A stretch of DNA of 64,000 nt from Macrotrachela quadricornifera (GCA_022393335.1 JAJEKB010020935.1:1084771-1148770); one strand, 5' to 3'. Shown: positions 46,001-59,836, counted from the first letter of the stretch. The notes: generated by a model not told the origin, from the letters alone. Translations and numbers: made by a program.

Positions 46001-49000
46001 GCAACATCCATATAATTCATAACAATAGACCAAAGAAAAAGATCACGAATAATATAATCTTTTGCTAATTGTTTATATATTGTATCAGTTGCAATTAATT
46101 GTCCTTGTTCAATATCATGCATTGGAGAAATAATATTTGTAAAACGTTTTATACCCATACGATCTTCTTGTTCTTCAATTTGAGAATCATAATAAAGAGA
46201 TTTCATATATCCACCAACAACATTACGAAATAAATCATTAAGATCATCTGTTGAACGAATAACTTTTCGATTTTGATCATTTTTAGTTTTAACTACATTA
46301 CGAAGTAACCAATCTTCTCGATTCTATAATAATATATATTCAAATATTAAGCTTTTTCGTCGCTCTTCACTAATTAATCTTACAACGGAATATTCGCAAG
46401 TATCAAATCGGTTTTAGATTGGAGTTATATTTATTCGATAGGTCCTAGTAAGCAACTCAAGATTCGTCGAAAAATCGAATTTCGATTTTTTTTAACTTGA
46501 AAATTTGTACAAATTTAAAATTTTTTGATTGCTCTTATCTTAAAATCTGAATATTCAATATTTTGAAGCATAATTATAGTACAAAATGCAAAACATTTAA
46601 TGTCCAGATTTTAAAATAGAAACAATTAAAAAATTTGATACTTCAAGAATAAACTAATTTCAAGTCGGAATTCAAAAGTTGATTTTTTGATGAACCATGA
46701 GTGGATTCCAGCATTTTATTAAAAAATATAGTGTAAAACTTCGATATCTCAGGAATGAAATTCTGAACAACTATACCATTCTAGACTTTTTCATTGGTTA
46801 CTCGAACCTATTGAATGCAATTTTCAGAATAAAGATTACTGCAATAGTCTTCGCATAAACATCTAACCTGATTGTAAGCTAGTACGAGATTCCAGAAATC
46901 TGAATTCTTTTACTATCGGATAGAGCAAAACTGATAGATTCAAAATGCATATCAAGGAAGACATGTATGTCAAGACTTTTGTACCAGTTTTTATATTGGA
47001 GCTGTATTAGAGAAACTATGGTAAAATTCCAAGTTTACACTATGACGTTTGACGGTGATATTGGCAGAACAAGAGTCAAAAATAGATCATTTTATACATT
47101 TAATTTATTTTTCATTTAAAAGCAACTTAAGCTATTTTTAATATATATTATGTATACATACGATAGCTTCTTCAGTATATAATAATGCTATAAATTCACT
47201 ATAACGTTTATTATTTTTATTATTATCTCTTGCAGCAAATGGATTTAATTGTGGATGAAAAAAAAATTCATCTAATTCAAAACCAAGTTGAATAAAATAA
47301 TGAATAAATTTATGTCGTTGTTTTGTTAATGCACGACAGAAAATAGCTTTTTTTTCATATATATTATCAAGAGAATCTTGAACAATCCATTCTTTTGCTG
47401 TATTTATACAATCCCAATCAATTGCTAATTCAAGTAAATAATCAAGATGTGTTCCGTATTGATGAGTTTTATTTGAATTTGATATTTCTCGTTTAATTTT
47501 ACTTTCTACAGCTATATATATAAATTATAGATTTTTCCTTTTTTTATAGAATAAAAATAAAATTCTTACATTTACATACACTTCGAAGAATTGTTTCAGA
47601 TAATTTTTCACCTTTATTTAAATTAAAAACACTAATTTTTGAACGAACTGTTGGTTGTAAACAATATAAAATCATAAGAATTATTTCATTACTAACTTTT
47701 TTTAAATTATTTAATTTAATATCTTTTGTTGAACGATAACTATCAATTCCATTTATTGCTTGAATTAATTCATCATTCATAGAATTATAATATTTATCAA
47801 ATTTTATACGTAATCTAAACAATTAGAATAACAATAATCAATGTACCTAAAATAGTTATGTCTTATTAAAATCTCAATGATCAGTTCTCATCTCCATACT
47901 TTTTTTAGTTCAGATACTATTGTATACTGAGAAATAGTTTGTAAAATGGAGTCGTTCAATACATGTTGAAAATGGTTTTATGAACCTTAATATATACTTT
48001 TGTATCTTTTTGTGATAAAAAATCTCTCCTCTCATGCACAAGAGCCATGTTTCATAGCATACAACTTGATGCATATTCTCGAAGATATGTTTTCTCTAAG
48101 TATAATTACGCTCCATTGTGATAAGAACTTGATCGAGTATTTAGAAGAAAATGTATAGATGAAATGAGATTTCATTCAATATGTTCTAATTTCAGAAAGA
48201 TCTCTTCGTGTTTGTATACATGTCACGTTAGTTACTTCGTATAAATGTAGGAACGCTTTTTTATATAAAAACATTTAAAAAGTTTCATCAGAACACTTTT
48301 TATAGAGAATTTTTTCATATGTTGACGACTTTAATCCAGTGTACATTCAACAATTGATGAAAGTTGTAATTTGAGTTATATAAATACTATATATTTTACA
48401 TACCGATTTCGATTAATTCGATTTGAATCATCAGATTGTGTGAATTGAAAATTAACGGTATTTAAAAGTGATTCTCGTCGTTTAAATGTTTCATTTAACA
48501 TTAAACGTGTATCACTTTCATCATCAATATCAATAGGTGTTGTCCAATTAATATCAAGATCCATTTCTTGTGTCCGTAATAACCATCGAACAATATAATC
48601 AGCAATACGACCGGTATTCTAAATATTTTTCATAATAAAATTTATTATTACTTCTCATACAACCAATACTGGATCATTTCTAGTGGTGAACCAGCAAAAC
48701 TGACGATTAACTGTGATTTACGGGAAAAAAACCTGCGATTCAACGATAATCTATCTGTGGACTATATATAGTAGAAAGTGCTATAGGGGTATCCGAAAAA
48801 CACACCTGGTACTAGTATGTTCAAGGAACTTTCCAGTATTACAGTATCTTAAAGTGCTTTCGAGATACGTGTAAGGTACTTGCTGGAAAGCGTTTAGTAA
48901 ACGGATACTTGAAGGTACTGATCAAATACTCAACTGAGCACCATTACACAGTATTTTTAAGTATCCTGTTGTCAAAATTGCAGTATGTTGATGATCAAAC

Positions 49001-50631
49001 CTAATCTAAGACTTTTTTCATCATATTGTTTCTCTCAAAAAAATTTAAGACATTTTTCGATTTTACTTAATTTACTATTTGCAATTCTGAAAACTAAAAC
49101 AGGTTAAATTTCGGTATCTGACCGAACTTGAGTTGATCGGATCTCTATCAGACTACTTCAAGGTAGTCTTTTCTCAGTTTACTATCTAGATCGGTATGCG
49201 CTCGATTAGTTGAATAGTCAAGAAATAATCTAAAAAAAAAGGTTACTATTCGATTTGTATCATATGAGTTTTTATTAATAATAAAATTAACTTACATTAA
49301 TAATTATAATTGGAATATTTCTACGAAGATCATTATAAATTGATCTAACAGAATCTTCACCACCTTCAAATAAAAGTGTGACACTTGGAACTAAAAATAA
49401 TTAAATTATTGTTTTTAAAAAAAAAGGAAATTAATCTATACCTGGTAATACTTGTTTTGTACATCCATTAGCAATAGTTTTTACTAAACGAGTACGATAA
49501 TCACCTATATTATAATATCGAAGTGTACCATCATCAAGTAATATAAAATGTGTATGATTCATTTCTAGATTTTGTTCACCAGATTTCCATTGATTTATAT
49601 TTTTCTATGATAAAAATAAAAATTTAATTATCAAATTGTTTTTTTTCTATCACATCTAATAGATTTTCAATTTAGTTAATGTTCCATGAATAGAATATTA
49701 TTTGTTGCAAAGAAAAAAAAATGTGTATATATATATATAAATTTTTATTTTTCTATTTACTAAATTTTGTTCTTGTGATAAAGATAAATTATTTGGTAAT
49801 TCAATATGTTCTAATCGTTGAAAATCATTTAGATTTTTAACACAACCATAATTACATATACCAATAGCTATTGTTTTATCTAGTGGTTTAGTTAATTTTC
49901 TTTTACGAATAGCTTGTCCAATAAGTTGTACAATACCAACATTCATTCCATTTGTAAATAACCAAGTATCTAAATAAAATAATTATTTAAATAAACAAAA
50001 ACAAAAAATAAATTCTTACTTGATTTACTAATAAATTTAACAAGATCATCAAGAAAATTAATTTCTAATTTTCCTCGTAATTTAAAATATTTATGTCCAC
50101 CTGTTACTTGCATTAAAAGTGCAGGTGAAGAAATATGCCAAATATCAAGTAATATTGTTTCAAATATAGATGGATCACTTTCAATATCACATCGAACATA
50201 CTATTTTATAAAAAAAATAAATAATAAATATTAATTATCTTATTTTATACCGGTGCTCCATTAATTAAAGAAACACCTTGTTCTTTTGTTGGATCTTTAA
50301 TTGTATGAATATTTTGTTGCCATTTTTCATTCGGTTTTAATTGATCATTTATATTAAAATGTTCATATTTAGTTCGATTACAATGACATAATTTACCATT
50401 TGGACTATAATAAATGATCAGATTTTGCTAGATATTTATATATATATATATCTATATATTAATACCTGTCAGGAAGAAAACTAACACATCGACGACGATT
50501 AATAGGAATTAAATTAAATGCAGCATCATATTCAGCTGGATTCTATAGAAATAATATTTAAATAACAATGAAAAATAAATAAGAATAAAATTCTAACATA
50601 CATATTTACGTTCGGCTTTATTTCTTGCCAT
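43008..50631 (-). CDS. TRPM-like cation channel, 23 exons, complete
   Basis: Exons, 5' to 3': 50602-50631, 50466-50542, 50251-50404, 50020-50200, 49761-49969, 49442-49604, 49296-49390, 48404-48618, 47570-47814, 47162-47511, 45748-46323, 45504-45692, 45413-45435, 45232-45361, 45034-45180, 44810-44967, 44123-44225, 43885-44071, 43729-43831, 43458-43660, 43305-43407, 43100-43253, 43008-43034. They join to 1273 residues with no internal stop. The N-terminal half is the TRPM homology region (DTWLFTNGMNVGIVQLIG, HTHFILLDDGT, LLFEGGEDSVRSIYNDL, RDLFLWSIVMNYMDVAKVF). The membrane part: S1 about 872-897, S2 about 908-928 ending in the typical EEIR, S3, S4 near YDLWIWWMRSLSFIIINPF, S5 near 1016-1040, S6 near 1086-1111 (LLINILLVNLLIAMF). 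The TRP helix follows (DIWNYQQYAVV then ERPPL-like DRPPL), then a coiled-coil-like tail. No C-terminal kinase or Nudix domain. Ligand and ion selectivity cannot be inferred. Confidence 0.88.
46324..47161 (-). other. Unusually long TRPM intron 10 (838 nt)
   Basis: Most introns of this gene are 50-68 nt, but this one is 838 nt. It contains higher-complexity DNA (for example AGATTGGAGTTATATTTATT) with no coding content that I can read. I found no clear terminal inverted repeat, so an inserted element is only suspected. Confidence 0.45.
48619..49295 (-). other. Unusually long TRPM intron 7 (677 nt)
   Basis: Contains degenerate repeats of AAGGTACTTG/GTATCTTAAAGTGCTT type over about 48780-48970, reminiscent of the GGTACC-type repeats elsewhere in the window. 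The neighbouring intron 8 (47815-48403, 589 nt) and intron 16 (44226-44809, 584 nt) are also long. No coding content. Confidence 0.4.
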
Positions 50632-51264
50632 AAATTTTTGACTTTAAAATTTCATTTTAGATTAAAAAATAAGTATAGTTATTTAAGAAAATAACTTTTT
50701 CTTTCTTAAAGCATAAATAAAGAATATTACCCATAGTAACTCTCGTTAACAATCTATTACAATTAAGAAAATGAAAGTATTGTAGCATGTGATTCTCGTA
50801 AAAATAATTTCTTTGTTTCTATATCGACACAATATTAGTATTACTTCACATAAAAAATTTGAGAAACGCGTTTTCTTTTTCTTCTTCTTCATAATCAACG
50901 AGTGTTAACTTCCTTTTTTTTTCTTTTCTGTGATGAATACATAAAAAAAACATGACTTGCTCTTTACATTATTATATATTTATATATATTAAAATTTCTT
51001 CTCAAGCAGTTTTGTAACAATAACAACAATTTTATTTGAATTTGGAGGGTAACCAGCAAGTATACCAGATTATAGACTTTGATTCTTAATTCTTAGAAAG
51101 ATCTGTACGAAGATGAAATATTAAACAAATTGATAAATCAATTTCTTATGTTAAAAGACAATATTCTCGTATTTTTTTTTCATGTATTTCAATTAAAATT
51201 TTGCTATAAAGAGAAATAATTGATTTTATTTATTTAAATCAACATAAACAAACACACAAACACA
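50632..51264. other. Spacer between the TRPM start and the M13 gene end
   Basis: AT-rich; likely holds the TRPM promoter and the 3' UTR of the M13 peptidase gene. No further feature recognised. Confidence 0.3.
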
Positions 51265-54200
51265 CTACCAAACAGTACATTTGTTCACCCGACTACTTCC
51301 TTGACCAGGTGTACAGCCAAATACACGATCGAATTCAACAAAATTTGATAATGGACCAAGAACTCTGAAAAATAAATGATTATTTATTAATTAAAATAAA
51401 AACAATAGAATATAAATACCTAAATCGTGGAATAGAATGAACATCTGTTAAAACTCTATTTAAAGCATATGCATCAGTAAATTTTGCACACCATCCATGA
51501 GCATATCCAATAAAAAATAATTGTTCTTCCGAATATTTATTTAAACCTGGTAATCTTCTGTCTATATTTGGATTTTCTTTAACCCACTTTTGATAAGCCT
51601 ACAATATATATATATATATATAAGTATTTCAATATATAAATATAATTAATTTACATAAAATGAACTTTTAATTCCACCATTATCAGCAATATTTTCTCCT
51701 TGTGTTTGAACACCATTTATCTAAAAGAAAATAATTTTATTTTATAATTAAATAAATAAAATTCGAAATAAAACGAACCTTCTCATGAATTTGATCTACT
51801 GTATAGTTACTATATTGATCAATAATACATTGTTTTCGTTCATTAAATTGACTTATTGTACTATTTGTCCACCATGGAATTTTATTTCCATCTTTATCAT
51901 ATTGACGACCATCATCATCAAATCCATGTGTTATTTCGTGACCAATAACCATACCAATACCTAAATCAAAGATTAATTTTCAATCAATTAAAACTTAACT
52001 ATTACATACCACCATAGTTCAAATATCTAAAAGAAAATAACACAAAAATTTAGATAGAATTTTAAAAAGCAAAATAAATATTTACTTTGGTGCATTTTTA
52101 TTAAAATATGGCATTTGTAAAATACCAGCTGGGAAAGCTAAAAAAATATAAAATTCAAAAAAGAATTTTTTTTCGAATATTTTTCTGATAAAATAATATT
52201 ACATATAGCATTTGTTGATGGTTCATAAAAAGCATTAACTACAGTTGGAGGAAGATCACCCCAAGCACGATGATCAACAACTTCACGAAGTTGACGAAAA
52301 TCTTCTTGAGCTTTAATTCGTTGCATTTGAAGAACATTTGAAATATATGATGTACGAAAGACATACTACAATTAATAAATAATCGAATTTCATCTTGTTT
52401 TTTTTTTTTTTAAATTAAATGATGTTCTTACTTGAGCATACATTTTTTCTAATTGTGTTGTATTATCACTGGCTACATAATCTGGATAACCAATATTTTC
52501 ATAGATAGCTTGAAGCTATATAAAGAAAAGAAACAAAAAACAATCAATTATTTTATTTTTTTTGTTAAATTTTACTTTATCAACAGCTTTAGCTTTTGAA
52601 ACATCATCCATCCATGTTGCATTTTCAAGCATAACGTTCATTGAATTTCGAATATTTTTAATAATATCTTTTGATTGATTACGTGCATCTTCATTAAAAT
52701 AATTTTGAACATAAAGTCTTGATACAGCAAAACCCATATTATCATTAACATAATTAGCACATGTTGTTGAACGTGTTGGTTCAGCACTAGTGCCTTTGAA
52801 TACTCGATCAAATTGTTCACGAGTACTTCGAATTCGTTTTGGCATATTACTTGCACGATTCATCATAAAACGCCATATTAAATAATTTTGTACAACACGT
52901 TGTGGACTTTCTGCAAGAATATTTGAAACATTTACTAAATAAGCAACTTCACTAACAGCTACAACATCGGAATTCATTAATGTTACATTGCCAATAAGAT
53001 ATGATTGACTTAAATAATTAGTAAAATCAAACTAAAAAAATTTCATAATTTATAAAAAGAATTCTTCTTTTTTTTTTTTGTTAAATTAAAAATTACATTA
53101 GATTGAAATGAACTTGAAAGATTACCAACAGTTGTTCGAATAGTTTCATTTTCACGAAGACGTTGTTCTGATTCACTCCAATGATACTAAATTAAATAAA
53201 ATATTACAAAAAATATTAATAAACAAAAAAAAGAACAAAACATTTTACTTGAGAAATATTTTTTTCTAATAAATACATTGCTACAACATCACTATCAATT
53301 GCTGTTGTAACATTTGTTAATGCTCGAGCTAAATCACCCATAAATTGACGATAAGCTGCAGTAATATCTGTTTCATTTTCATAATATTTTGTTTCTTGTA
53401 ATCCAAGACTACCTTGTCCAAGCTGAAATAATATTATTTAAAAAAAAAAAGACTAGATATATTTTAAATTAATATTATTTGTTTTTACTTCAATATCATA
53501 AACTGATGAATTTTCTTGATTAGTTGCTGTAACAACACTAAATATTATTTCATTATCATATTTACGTAATTTAAGTAAAAGATCTGATAAATTAAAACTT
53601 GGAGGAACCCATAATGAACCTTCTAAAATAGGCCATCCACCAAATTCATTTTTAACAATAGAAAGTACAGCTTCAACACCATCTGCTTCTATAGCAGCTT
53701 CATCAATACATGATTCATATAAATTACGAGCATTTATTATTGCATTTGGTTCAACAGTTCCATTTGGTGTTGTTGCAGATAAAAGATCTTATAGAAATAA
53801 AATTAATAATAAATAAAAAAATATATTTTTTTATATCATACCAATTATATTTGAATCTAATTGTGTATCCAAAAGATTAAAAATATTTTGAACACCACCT
53901 AAACAATAAATGTAAAAATTTTTTTTTTATTGAAAAAAATCTGAATTTACTATCTTCTGGAATGCGTGCACTTTTTAACCATGCTCCACAAGCAAAATCA
54001 TAAAAATCTTCACAAGGATTAACTGTTTCATCAATTGAATCCAATAAATAATCCGCTATAATTATTAATTCATATAGATAATTTTTAAGCAAAAAAAAAT
54101 ATACAATACATACCTGCTTTAATACAATATGGTGTTAAACATAGATTATCGACTAAAAAAGAAATTAAATTTATAATTTTAGATTAAATTAAAATGAAAA

Positions 54201-54511
54201 AGAGGATGAATGGCAATACCAATAGGTGCTGTTGTTGTTGTTACTGTTGCTGTTGTTGTTGATAATGTTGTTACCGTTGGTGCTACTGTTGTTGTTGGTG
54301 ATGTTGAATTTTTGTGTTTTGCAACAGCGAATAAAACAGCAAAAACAATTGTAGTAGCAAGAAGAATAGCAACCAGAACAGCAAGCCATCGATTATAACT
54401 GCGTGGACGATCCTTTAGTAGTAAATTTGATTCTTGACTAAATAGATTTCATTATGATTTATTTTAATTAGATAATAATACATACTTTACAGAGTTGTTG
54501 TCTCGCATCAT
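51265..54511 (-). CDS. Neprilysin-like M13 metallopeptidase, membrane-anchored, 17 exons
   Basis: Exons, 5' to 3': 54486-54511, 54220-54437, 54114-54152, 53951-54055, 53842-53898, 53489-53787, 53249-53422, 53097-53186, 52576-53031, 52432-52515, 52203-52365, 52086-52137, 52010-52026, 51779-51960, 51655-51720, 51420-51598, 51265-51364. They join to 768 residues, close to the family's usual length (about 750). It is a type II membrane protein: a cytoplasmic N-terminus of about 25 residues, TM about 26-49 ([20 protein letters not shown]), then a Thr-rich stalk. The ectodomain starts [18 protein letters not shown] and [15 protein letters not shown] (substrate-binding) is at 560-563, the zinc motif HEITH at 601-605, and ENIAD with the third zinc ligand E663 and D667. 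The C-terminus ends in the family's CxxW form (CTVW). All catalytic residues are present, so it should be an active zinc ectopeptidase acting on short peptides. Confidence 0.93.
54225..54330 (-). repeat. ACA/GTT codon repeat encoding the Thr-rich stalk
   Basis: A run of ACA/ACAACA codons (plus strand GTTGTTGTT) inside exon 2 of the M13 gene encodes about 30 residues of mostly Thr with Ala, Val and Ser. It forms a mucin-like, probably O-glycosylated stalk between the membrane and the peptidase. Such codon runs can change length between alleles. Confidence 0.7.
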
Positions 54512-57500
54512 AGCAACTCAAAGTTAATCTAAAATATAAATTTGAATTGATAATTTTTCACTTAAAAAGAAACAAAAAAGTCAACTTTAATCCAAAAGAA
54601 AAACATACGAATGATACAAAATGGTAGTAAAATTTGTTTTATATAATGATAAAATGTATAAAAAAGAATACATTCATTATCATGATTATGATGCAAATTC
54701 TACATTTGATAAGATATCTTTGATTCATCATTTCTCTTTCTGTACTTTGCTCTTGTCATTATTGCATATTACCTTGAGAATATTATAAAAATGATAAAGA
54801 TAAAGGCGTGATGAAATTTTCTTTATAAGTGGTTAAACAGTTCGCTTGTAAAGTAACTGGATACACATGCAGTAAGAAAATTTTTCTGATCATTGATCTT
54901 TAATATCATCATTTCAGTACATTATATGTGTCATGTATGTTTGCTAGAAAATTATGCAAAGATTATATAATATTCAGAAGTGTCTAAATTACTATAAAAA
55001 ATAAAATGAAAAGATGAACTACTAATTAGTAAATTTGAATCAGAAACAATCATTTTATTTTCTTCTTTCGATATCATCTCATTTTTATTATTCAATTTTG
55101 TCGAATGAAAACTACTATTCTTTTCATTTTTCTCGTTCAAACGAACTTTGAAGAATTTATTCATTTTCGTACTATTTTATACAAATAGAAGAAAATACCG
55201 CGTTGAAAGACAACGAAGAAGATAAAACCGTTTTATTTTTTATCATTTAAATTATGAAATATTGAATGCTATTGATTTATTATAATATTCAGGTGTATCT
55301 AAGAAATCGACTAGAGGATTTTATAGAACGTACTGTGTCACATTGCTCTATGATACATCCATTTTGACATATACTAATTGACTTTTTATACTTATGAGAA
55401 AAAAAATTCATTTCAAGCTTATTTAGTATTTTGACTATAACATCATCAACTCATGAGAAAAACTCTACAAAAAGTCCTGCATGAAAGAAAACTTTTTTGA
55501 ATATTTTGTAGTGTTTTCACAAACTTCTCTTGAAAATATCTACTAAAGATTTCTTGTTAAAAAATAGTGATTTTTAGATAAATCTGTTTTATAGGCCGTA
55601 ATAAGCTATCGAATCAGTTGAAATATATACAAAACAATGGATAGAGTATTATTTATGTGTCATCCATTATTATATCATTCTCTCTCCTTGCATACTTGTA
55701 TTTGTATATTAAAACTCTGAAATCTTATTCAAATATATGGTTTTTTTATCATCAGTATTATAAGTGAAGAAGTTATCTTTTGACAACTGATGTCAAAGTT
55801 TAATAATGTTTATCAAAAGAAAAAGAATATGACAATGTTGACTGTTGAAGTCGATATAAAAATGCTTATAATTATCATCGACATCAACGCAACGAACAGC
55901 AATGATAGAACAAATGTCAACTTTTGTTTTACTAATGAAATAATCATGAAACATAATATGAGTGGGTTTGCATTTGAGATGAAGACCGACAAGAGAAGAT
56001 CTCCAAGTTACTGAGATCAATTTAATAAAAATTTCCAGGCAAAATACTTTCACTATCCGATGAATATATACATGAAATGGAATTTTTTTCTACTAATATT
56101 AACGGATATATGACAATAAATGTCTCTCTACGTATTTCTACAATATCTCACCTAGATTATGACGCAAATATTTGAGTTTTGTTTCTTTAAAAGATAACAC
56201 GTGTAATTTTTTACAAAACCTTATGAAAAGAGCTGTTCAAACAATCAACTACGAAGTCATAACCAGTCAATCTTCTAATAATCCAAAACGGCACATTGTC
56301 AAATGTACACTTTTAGGAAATTAATAATTCTGTTTCTTTGAGAAAATCAGATACGAAATCCTCTCAAAATTTTACACCATTCTACTCATAGTAATATGAT
56401 AGAGAAAACATTTTCTTCAAGTTTCCAATGAATTTGAATATGTAATCATTTTTTATTTATGATAACAAACTTAAATATACTGAAAATGTATCATTTCAGA
56501 GTATTGCAATATTGACCAGATATAATTCTTTTCACAAGATTTTGCAGAGAATTCTACAAGTCATCTATTGAAAAAAAATGTGAGCATCAATGTTACAATT
56601 TGTGCAATATCGTGCAGAAATATATAGCACAAACACAATGATTGGAGGAAATAAAAGAATGTTCACTATGCGTGGAGAAAGAACAAAAATCGTTATCATG
56701 GCGAGAATTGTATTGCTGATCGTTGATTATGCATTAAAAAAATACTTTTTTAAGACGTTACCTTTAGAAGTAATATTGACATCTATGCAATTACTGATTA
56801 TATGATTACATATTTTTTCTTTAAAATATTTTCATTGTCAGAAAAAAAACAACGACCTATAAATGGTTGAATATTACTAGTTGTGCTTGCTGGAATCTAC
56901 ATTCATTCACATATGATATATTTAGTAAAAATTTCATCACAGGTACTGAGACCTGTTTAATCAGGCAAATAATCGATTAATAACAAACAATCTTGGAAAT
57001 GAAGAGTTTAGCGTTTTTTCAGTCCGATAACGAATAAATATTTTCGTTAATTATTCCAGACTTCTTGCATGCAATATGAATATTATCTGCTTGATAAAGT
57101 AGTTGTCTAATATACGATCTCAGTTTTTCTAATAGTTCTTCGAAACATATAAAAATTAGTCTAGTTTGTTTTTCAGATACATCAATTATAAGCATAATCT
57201 GCCATCAGACAATTCTTCTAGAAATCAATATTATAATATAGAAAAAATATATATAATTATATATCTGCATCAAATAGTGATATGTTTTCATTACAACTTT
57301 ATATTAAATTGATCTGAATCGATAAAGGATGACCAACTGAAAGGCTAACATCAATCGTATTTACATTGACGAATAAAAATTGATAAGACGCAAGATAGAT
57401 TCTGAAACTGTCATTGATAGAACGCGGAGAAATGAGTAGTATTATGATTATATTTTGTTGTAACTTTTATTATATGAGAAACTGATATGATTCATAACAT

Positions 57501-58164
57501 GGTTTACGTATCTACATCGATTGTTTTATTATTTAATAAAAAAATAGGTGTTCTTTTACAAATATGTGTCAAAATTACGTGTATTTTTTTTTAAAGTACT
57601 TATTATCTATTAAATCTTTCTCTTTCATATGAATTAAATAGAATGAAATATATTTTTCTTCTAATTATCCAATATTACATACACCTATTCTATATATCGT
57701 CATTACAAATATTCACTTTCTTTTTATTCAATAGTAAAATATTACTAATATAAACATTGAAGATATTTCTATGAAATGAATTAATATGATTTCGAAGTTT
57801 ACATAAGACAATATAATTAAGAAACTATTTATTCAGTAGATTTTAATATTTTGATTTTAATTTAAATATATACTTAATGATTACATCATCAATATTGTTA
57901 TTCAAATATGTAGACATGATAAAACATAATGCATCACATAGAAGATATGCACGTATATTTATATTTCTCCAACTTTTTTATTATCACAAGACATACTTTT
58001 CTTTGTTATTTTCACCTATGCACAGATATCATTGTTGCCATTTTTACGTCTTCTTTACCTTGCACCTTGACACCTACGATCTCACAAAATTTTGAGAAGA
58101 AAACTATATATCATATTACACGTGATTCTTATTTTTTATAATCAGAAACAAAACAAAACCGAGC
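54512..58164. other. Long AT-rich gene desert
   Basis: About 3.6 kb upstream of two divergent genes (M13 on minus, KY-like on plus). Short frames at 55790-56053 on both strands and at 56590-56805 and 57877-58141 have no domain, signal peptide or splice context that I can support. No tandem or inverted repeat was noticed. Confidence 0.35.
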
Positions 58165-59759
58165 ATGGGAGGTGGAGTATCGCGTAGACGAGGAACTCGT
58201 GTAACACCAGCACCAATTTCATCTAATAAATCTTCTAGAAATTCAGCTGTTCAACAAGTAAATTATGATAAGTCAGTTCAAACAAGTACTTTAAATCTTC
58301 ATACTGAACGTCCTGTTGTATCAATATCAATTATGCAAGACGCCGCCGTTCAGGCGAATATACAAAATTTTCCTATTACTACTTCAATGACTAATGGAAC
58401 AGTAATTAAACTTTTACCAGAAATTAAACTCAGTACAGATCGAACACGAACAATAAGTGAAATTCATTACAAAAATCCACGTAACGATCTTATTACTAGC
58501 AAAAAACATCGTCAATATATCAGCGACAATTGTAATAATGTCAAGTCTATTGCTGAACTTGTGCAAAAGATTGAAAATTATTCAAACAGTGATCTCGATC
58601 ATGCATGGCTTCTCTTTCATTGGATTACTAAACATATTACCTATGTCAGTAGTCATACAGGTAATACAGTTGATGCAGTATTTCGTACTCGTACTGGTGC
58701 CTCTCGAGGATTTACTCATTTGTTTACTGAATGTTGTCGTCTATTGAAGATCGAATGTGTTGATGTACTCGGTCATGTTAAAGAAAATTCGTTTCAAATC
58801 GGTGATTCACTTCAAAATGCTACACACATATGGAATGCGGTAAAACTTAGTGGCCGCTGGTATTTACTTGATACTACATGGGGTGCTGGTCATGGAAAAG
58901 AAAAGCAAACTGAAGATTCCTATTTCCTAACATCACCTGATCAAATGATCTATACTCATCTACCTACTGAAGACACATGGCAATTACTCTCACCTCCAAT
59001 TACTAAACAAGAATTTCTAGATTTACCGATAGTAAAATCAGCCTATTATAGATTGAATCTAAAATTAATTTCACCGACACAATGTGTTGTTGAAACAAAT
59101 CAACCATTGTTTGAAGTAGTTATCAAAACACCACCTGATGTTACATTAACAACAGCAATGAAAGCAGGTGATATTAATTGTCCAGATTTTCATCAACTCT
59201 CTCAATATGATTATATGGATGGTATGACTCGATGTTATTTTAGTCCAGCAAATGACGGTAAGAAAAAAATATTCAATCTTGCATTTTACAGAATTATAAT
59301 CAATGTCGAACGGTTAGAGATATTAGGAAAATAATTCAAAATTTATGATTATTCATTTAATATTTTACTTTTTAATTAGGTACATATGACTTAACCATTT
59401 ATGGTAAAACCAACAAAGAAACTAAATATATGGATGCAATTTATATGCGTCTTAAAGTAGTGGGCCTTTTTGATGCTCCTGCATTTCCTGTTCTATACCG
59501 TCCATTTACTGAACGTCGGTGTACATTGATTGAACCATTTCGAAGAATTCTTTATGCGGGAGAATATGTGACGATTCAAATGCGCATCCCAAATGCAACG
59601 AAAGTAAGAGTTCATAATGGTGATGAAGTAATGTCATCATATGGATACGAAGATGAAATACTTACTAAGGAAATAATGGTTCAAGGTGACGTGATAGTAT
59701 ATGGAATATTTGATCCTAGTGATCAGTTACAACCCATTTGTAAATTTAGCATGGCTTGA
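58165..59759 (+). CDS. Kyphoscoliosis-peptidase-like (transglutaminase-fold) protein, active-site Cys replaced
   Basis: Two exons, 58165-59257 and 59380-59759, joined by a 122-nt intron; 490 residues. The N-terminus MGGGVSRRRG has Gly2 plus following basic residues, a good N-myristoylation/membrane-association signal. A Ser/Thr/Gln-rich linker follows. The transglutaminase-like core runs about 115-245: DHAWLLFHWITKHITYV; then RTRTGASRGFTHLFTECCRL, where the family has GVCxGYxxLF; LKIECVDVLGHVK; then HIWNAVKLSGRWYLLDTTWG with His221 and Asp236 of the triad. The nucleophile position is Ser180 instead of Cys. The C-terminal half (about 290-490) is the beta-rich extension typical of KY-like proteins, which in vertebrates act at the muscle Z-disc. 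With Ser for Cys the protein is probably a scaffold or pseudo-peptidase, unless Ser can serve. Confidence 0.85.
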
Positions 59760-59830
59760 AATGTTGTTGTTTCTTTTTTTGTTATTCATTTCATTTCATA
59801 TTCTTCAATACGGTATTTAACATCATAGAA

Positions 59831-59836
59831 AATAAA
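59831..59836 (+). promoter_or_regulatory. Poly(A) signal of the KY-like gene
   Basis: AATAAA 71 nt after the stop codon. Confidence 0.5.

Noticed and set aside
54210..54398. Val/Thr-rich plus-strand frame of 62 codons
   Set aside because: Antisense reading of the Thr-codon repeat in exon 2 of the M13 gene.
55790..56053. Overlapping 74- and 86-codon frames on opposite strands
   Set aside because: No family, no splice or signal context; opposite-strand open frames of this size are common in the window.
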